A DNA stretch of 9,080 nt from an uncultured Pseudomonadota bacterium (lineage in GTDB: Bacteria > Pseudomonadota > Gammaproteobacteria > Burkholderiales > SG8-39), in contig CAIPGJ010000432.1 of assembly GCA_903864555.1 (NCBI GenBank), forward strand, positions 1-9,080. Reading direction: 5' to 3'. Made by a program: the position numbers and the translations under genes. Numbering within the stretch: the stretch's first letter is position 1; each line of letters begins with the position of its first letter. This document shows positions 6,091-9,080 of the stretch, piece by piece. The notes beneath the pieces are model-generated. The model had not been told where the DNA came from. It did not search any database and was given only the letters and a program-made list of their open reading frames with translations.

Positions 6091-6127
6091 ATGCCATCCC
6101 GGCGGCCACCACACGGAGGAGACCATC

Positions 6128-7081
6128 ATGCACTTGCGCAGCAGCTCGCTGTTGGCAGTCGTCCTGCTCGGCACTTCGATCATGGCGTGCGCCCAGGATT
6201 ACCCATCAAAACCGGTTCGCATCGTCACCGGCCTTGCTGGTGGTGCGGCCGATATGCTCGCCCGGTTACTGGGCCAGGGACTGCCGCCCACGCTGGGTCA
6301 GCCCATCATCGTCGACAATCGCGGCGGCGGCCTGATCCCCGGGGACGTGATCGCCAAGGCGCCGCCCGACGGCCACCACCTGCTGATCACCGGCGGCAAC
6401 CTGTGGGTCACGGCACTGCTGCAGGAAGCGCCCTACGATGCCGAGCGTGATTTCGCGCCCATCTCGGAACTGGTGCGCACCGCCACCCTACTTGCGGTGG
6501 CATCGTCGCTGCCGGTCACCTCGGTGAAGGAACTCATCGCCCTGGCCAAAACCAGGCCGGGCGTACTCAATTACTCGGCCGGGCAGATCGGTGGCACCGC
6601 CCACCTGGCGGGTGAGCTGTTCAAGAGCATGGCCGGGGTCAACGTCGTGCACGTGCCCTTCAAGGGGACGCCGCAACAGATCACGGCACTCCTCGCGGGC
6701 GAAGTGCAGATGACCTTCGCCGATGTGGGCCTGTTGCTCTCGCATGCCAAAGCCGGCCGCATCCGGGTGCTGGCCGTCACCACGCCACAACCCAGCGCCA
6801 TGGCCCCGGGCCTGCCCACCATGTCGGCCTCGGGGCTGCCTGGCTTCACGTCCGGCGCCGTCTTTGGCCTGTGGGCGCCGGCGAAGACGCCGCGACCCGT
6901 CATCGCGCGGCTCAATGCGGAAACGGTGAAGCTGATGCGCACCGCCGATGCGAAACAAAAGCTGTTTGCCGCCGGGGCCGACGTGGTGGCCTCTACGCCC
7001 GAGGAATTCGCCACCACCATCCGGGACGAAATCGCCGTGTGGGGCAAACTCATCCGCGAGGTGGGGATCAAGGGTGGCTGA
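6128..7081 (+). CDS. Bug/TctC-family periplasmic binding protein
   Basis: 317 residues. Signal peptide 1-22 (LLAVVLLGTSIMACA, then Q23). The Cys at 21 is preceded by IMA, a poor lipobox, so signal peptidase I cleavage is more likely than lipoprotein processing. YPSKPVRIV (25-33), LAGGAADMLAR with Asp42, GQPIIVDNRGGG (57-68), PPDG (79-82), YDAERDFAPI (103-112), GGTAHLAG (155-162) with His159, PFKG (177-180), and WGKLIREVGIKGG at the C-terminus. The predicted role is a periplasmic receptor for a small solute. GGAGGA (6115-6120) stands seven bases before the ATG. It is the first gene of a rightward pair, followed 66 bases later by a second Bug gene. The 53-bp repeat lies just upstream, and a decayed 3' copy of a sister gene sits at 2636-2781. 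Confidence 0.95.
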   Translation: MHLRSSSLLAVVLLGTSIMACAQDYPSKPVRIVTGLAGGAADMLARLLGQGLPPTLGQPIIVDNRGGGLIPGDVIAKAPPDGHHLLITGGNLWVTALLQEAPYDAERDFAPISELVRTATLLAVASSLPVTSVKELIALAKTRPGVLNYSAGQIGGTAHLAGELFKSMAGVNVVHVPFKGTPQQITALLAGEVQMTFADVGLLLSHAKAGRIRVLAVTTPQPSAMAPGLPTMSASGLPGFTSGAVFGLWAPAKTPRPVIARLNAETVKLMRTADAKQKLFAAGADVVASTPEEFATTIRDEIAVWGKLIREVGIKGG

Positions 7082-7147
7082 CCCGAACTGCTCGAGCGCA
7101 AGGTGCACAGCGCTGGCTACCAGACCTGATAACAACCGGAGGAATGA

Positions 7148-8113
7148 ATGATCAAAACGTCGGCATTACTTTTTCTTGCCTGTGCCGTGGCGACATCCCC
7201 TTCATGGGCTCAAGCGCAAGGAAGCGCAGGTGCCATCCGGATGATGGTGGGGTTTCCACCCGGTGGTGCGACCGATTCGCTGGCCAGGACCGTCGCCCAG
7301 CGACTCTCCGTCCAGATGTCCACTGCCATCTATATCGAGAACAAACCCGGTGCCAACGGCAATATCGCCGCCGAGTCGGTCGTCCGATCCGCACCCGATG
7401 CCCAGACCTTGTTGTTCCAGACCTCCAGCCTGATGCTGGCACGGGCATTCGAGGAAAAGCTCGGCTTCGACCTGTTCACCGACCTCGCTCCGGTGGCGCT
7501 GGTCGCCAGAACACCCCAGGTGCTTTACATCCACCCTTCCGTCCCGGCCACGTCCCCCGCCGAGTTCATTGCGTACCTTCGCGCCAATCCGGAGAAAGTT
7601 GCCTACGGTTCATCAGGAACGGGCAGCGCAACCCATCTTGCCGCGCTGCTGTTCCTCCAGGCCATACAGGCCCAGGCATTGCACGTCCCCTACAAGGGAT
7701 CACCGCCGGTGATGCTGGATCTGGTGGCAGGCCGGATCCAGTTCTCCCTGCAAGGCCTGACTTCAGGTCTGCCACTGCTCAAGCAGAATCGCATCAAGGC
7801 GCTCGCCATCGCGGGGCTGAAGAGGGGGGCAGCCATTCCGGATGTTCCCACCCTGTCGGAGTCGGCCATGCCGGGTTTCGAAGTCGGCGCGTGGTACGGC
7901 ATCATGGCGCCGGGCAAGACGCCTCAGGCGGCGGTAAGGCGATTGAACGCGGAAATCAATCGCGCCTTGCAGGACCCGGCTGTCATCGCACGCTTTGTCC
8001 AGGAAAGCGCCGATCCCCTGTCCGGCAGCGCGGAGGAGTTCAGCGTCTACCTCAAACAGGAAGTCGAGCGATGGGGCAAGGTCATCAAGACCGCCAATAT
8101 CAAACCGGAGTAG
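7148..8113 (+). CDS. Bug/TctC-family periplasmic binding protein
   Basis: 321 residues, full length. Signal peptide 1-23 (ALLFLACAVATSPSWAQA, then Q24). GFPPGGATDSLAR (35-47) with Asp43, ENKPGANGN (63-71), APDAQ (81-85) in place of the usual APDGY, AYGSSGTGSATHLAA (151-165) with His162, HVPYKG (178-183), DLVAGRI (190-196), and the C-terminus WGKVIKTANIKPE. It keeps the classical ligand loops more faithfully than the other receptors here. Ribosome site GGAGGA at 7138-7143; a second ATG at 7144 is out of frame. It follows the Bug gene at 6128-7081 by 66 bases on the same strand, so cotranscription is likely. Two receptors in tandem may serve related ligands. It converges on the hydrolase gene at 8338. 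Confidence 0.95.
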   Translation: MIKTSALLFLACAVATSPSWAQAQGSAGAIRMMVGFPPGGATDSLARTVAQRLSVQMSTAIYIENKPGANGNIAAESVVRSAPDAQTLLFQTSSLMLARAFEEKLGFDLFTDLAPVALVARTPQVLYIHPSVPATSPAEFIAYLRANPEKVAYGSSGTGSATHLAALLFLQAIQAQALHVPYKGSPPVMLDLVAGRIQFSLQGLTSGLPLLKQNRIKALAIAGLKRGAAIPDVPTLSESAMPGFEVGAWYGIMAPGKTPQAAVRRLNAEINRALQDPAVIARFVQESADPLSGSAEEFSVYLKQEVERWGKVIKTANIKPE

Positions 8114-8216
8114 TCGGGAAGCAAACACAGCAATGGTCCCGCCACGTCCCTGATTCCAATCGTCCAGCATTGAACGGCTGGCGACGGCGGCTTGAACGCG
8201 AGCACTGAAGCAGGTC

Positions 8217-8242
8217 CCCTCCCTTGCGCCAGCGGGGGAGGG
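8217..8242. terminator. Strong hairpin in the convergent gap
   Basis: CCCTCCCTTGC and GCGGGGGAGGG pair as an 11-bp stem (two G.T pairs) with a 4-base GCCA loop. It begins 103 bases after the stop at 8113, between convergent genes. The composition is that of common REP-like intergenic repeats, which often serve as transcript ends or mRNA stabilisers. There is no T-tract. Confidence 0.5.
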
Positions 8243-8337
8243 ACAGGGTGGGGGCCGGCTTCATCCGAAGCCATTGCAAAGACAGCTTTCAAGCCCGGGA
8301 CGCAGCAGGCCTCCCCTGCCGGCAGCCCCTCCCCCGC
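8217..8337. repeat. REP/BIME-like inverted pair of G-rich units
   Basis: GCGGGGGAGGG at 8232-8242 recurs in inverted form, CCCTCCCCCGC, at 8327-8337, ending directly at the hydrolase stop codon. Partial similarity continues inward, with G-rich runs on the left and C-rich runs on the right, including the palindrome CTGCCGGCAG (8316-8325). Two inverted units with about 84 bases between them resemble bacterial interspersed mosaic elements. Confidence 0.55.
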
Positions 8338-9080
8338 TCAGGGCTTGAGAAATTTGCGCAGCAATTGCGCGATCTCGGGGTAGTGCTCGGAGAGCGTCAC
8401 CGCATGCTTGGGGCCCTCGTGCTCCTGGATCACCGCCAGTTCCGAACCGGGCACGATGCCGAGCAACTTCTCGCCCTGGCGTCCGATCTGGCCGTCCTCG
8501 CTCGCGGTCACGGCCTCCAGAAACAGGGTTTTCGCACAGATGCCACGAAGCCCTGCCTCCAGGTCATAGGCCAGCACGGCATCGTAAATGGCGACCACGC
8601 TGTTCTGGGACAGGATGCGATCGAGCACGGCGATGCGCGCCTGCTCGAACACGGCCGGGTCATGCGCATTGGACAGGATGGACTCATGCCACCAGAAATC
8701 GGTGACGCGCCGATAGGCCGCCGCCCACTGCTTGATGCGGTTCTGGCTCTCGTCGGCGCCCTTGTCGGGGAAATTCGAATTCACGTTGCCGTAGATGGTG
8801 GCATCGCGCTTGGCCCGTTCCGGGATCAGGCTGTGGGACTGCCCGGCGAGCACCACGCTATCCACCCGCTGCGCCCAGCGTGATGCGAGCGCTGCCGCAA
8901 TCTTGTTGCCGATGTGGAATCCATAGATATGGGCGCGCTCGATATTGAGGTGATCCAGCAGACCGACGACGGTCTCGGCAAAGGCCTCGATGCCTGCGCC
9001 CTGCGGAATCGGATCGGAGTTGCCACAGCCCAGCATGTCCGGGGCGATGACCCGGAAATCCGGCGACAGCAGCTGAATCA
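8338..9080 (-). CDS. Alpha/beta hydrolase-fold protein with His at the nucleophile site, N-terminus beyond right edge
   Basis: The minus frame is open from the right edge to the stop at 8338, giving about 247 residues of a usual 280-300. LLSPDFRVIAPDMLGCGNSDP, encoded from about 9072 down to 9010, is the beta-strand and oxyanion-side segment of the alpha/beta hydrolase fold, so the ATG at 9036 is internal. The nucleophile elbow reads GFHIG (codon 8914-8916 is His), where hydrolases have GxSxG. A late EAVTASEDG segment and GPKHAV near the C-terminus match the positions of the usual acid and histidine. The role could be a non-hydrolytic or atypical enzyme; similar Ser-to-His relatives occur among proteobacterial alpha/beta proteins, from general knowledge. 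No signal peptide is visible in the part seen. It converges with the Bug pair. Confidence 0.88.
   Translation of the reverse strand, partial: IQLLSPDFRVIAPDMLGCGNSDPIPQGAGIEAFAETVVGLLDHLNIERAHIYGFHIGNKIAAALASRWAQRVDSVVLAGQSHSLIPERAKRDATIYGNVNSNFPDKGADESQNRIKQWAAAYRRVTDFWWHESILSNAHDPAVFEQARIAVLDRILSQNSVVAIYDAVLAYDLEAGLRGICAKTLFLEAVTASEDGQIGRQGEKLLGIVPGSELAVIQEHEGPKHAVTLSEHYPEIAQLLRKFLKP

Larger units (their letters stand above)
5804..6127. promoter_or_regulatory. Divergent intergenic region between two Bug genes
   Basis: These 324 bases separate the leftward gene starting at 5803 from the rightward gene starting at 6128, so promoters for both should lie here. Visible elements are the direct repeat ATTGACC at 5861-5867 and 5874-5880, the 53-bp repeat copy B at 6038-6090, and ribosome sites on each side. 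No convincing pair of sigma-70 boxes was found on either strand, and no gene. Confidence 0.6.

Noticed and set aside
6128..6193. Lipoprotein signal (Cys21) in the Bug protein at 6128
   Set aside because: The residues before Cys (IMA) fit the lipobox poorly, and ACA before Q23 is a normal signal peptidase I site like those of its neighbours.
6871..8208. 445-codon plus-strand open frame
   Set aside because: It overlaps the 3' end of one Bug gene and all of the next in another frame; the in-frame receptors have signal peptides, ribosome sites and family motifs.
8338..9036. ATG at 9036 as the true start of the alpha/beta hydrolase
   Set aside because: The frame continues to the window edge with typical hydrolase residues (LLSPDFRVIAPD) directly before it, so this Met is internal.

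Overview
The window reads as a G+C-rich betaproteobacterial chromosome segment, most likely Burkholderiales and close to Bordetella/Achromobacter (Alcaligenaceae). The basis is six complete or partial periplasmic binding proteins of the Bug/TctC (tripartite tricarboxylate receptor) family in 9 kb, a family known to be hugely expanded in those genera, plus a short-chain dehydrogenase and an alpha/beta hydrolase. No RNA gene, CRISPR array or intact insertion sequence was seen.

Layout, left to right. 1-540 (-): N-terminal 180 residues of a Bug protein leaving the left edge. 541-1390: a long gene-poor stretch with a five-copy CCTGT repeat, a perfect palindrome before the first gene, a very AT-rich island and copy A of a 53-bp repeat. 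1391-2368 (-): a Bug gene of clearly lower G+C. 2636-2781 (+): the surviving 3' end of a lost Bug gene, closely related to the intact gene at 6128. 2854-3834 (-): a Bug gene. 4000-4800 (-): an SDR oxidoreductase. 4838-5803 (-): a divergent Bug gene. 5804-6127: a divergent promoter region holding copy B of the repeat. 6128-7081 and 7148-8113 (+): two Bug genes, probably one transcript. 8114-8337: a convergent gap with a REP-like inverted pair. 8338-9080 (-): an alpha/beta hydrolase whose start lies beyond the right edge and whose nucleophile position is histidine.

How the parts fit. The Bug proteins are predicted to be exported and to capture small carboxylates or related solutes in the periplasm. 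No TctA or TctB membrane subunits are visible, so they are either orphan receptors that use a transporter encoded elsewhere or sensors. The leftward set 5803 to 2854 (Bug, SDR, Bug) looks like one uptake-plus-oxidation unit. The rightward pair 6128-8113 is a second unit, started from the shared divergent region. The most informative signs of history are the 53-bp repeat, present once in front of an intact Bug gene and once without one, and the 3' remnant that matches that same gene. Together they suggest that a paralogue once lay between about 1.1 and 2.8 kb and was largely replaced by the lower-G+C segment now carrying an opposite-strand Bug gene.
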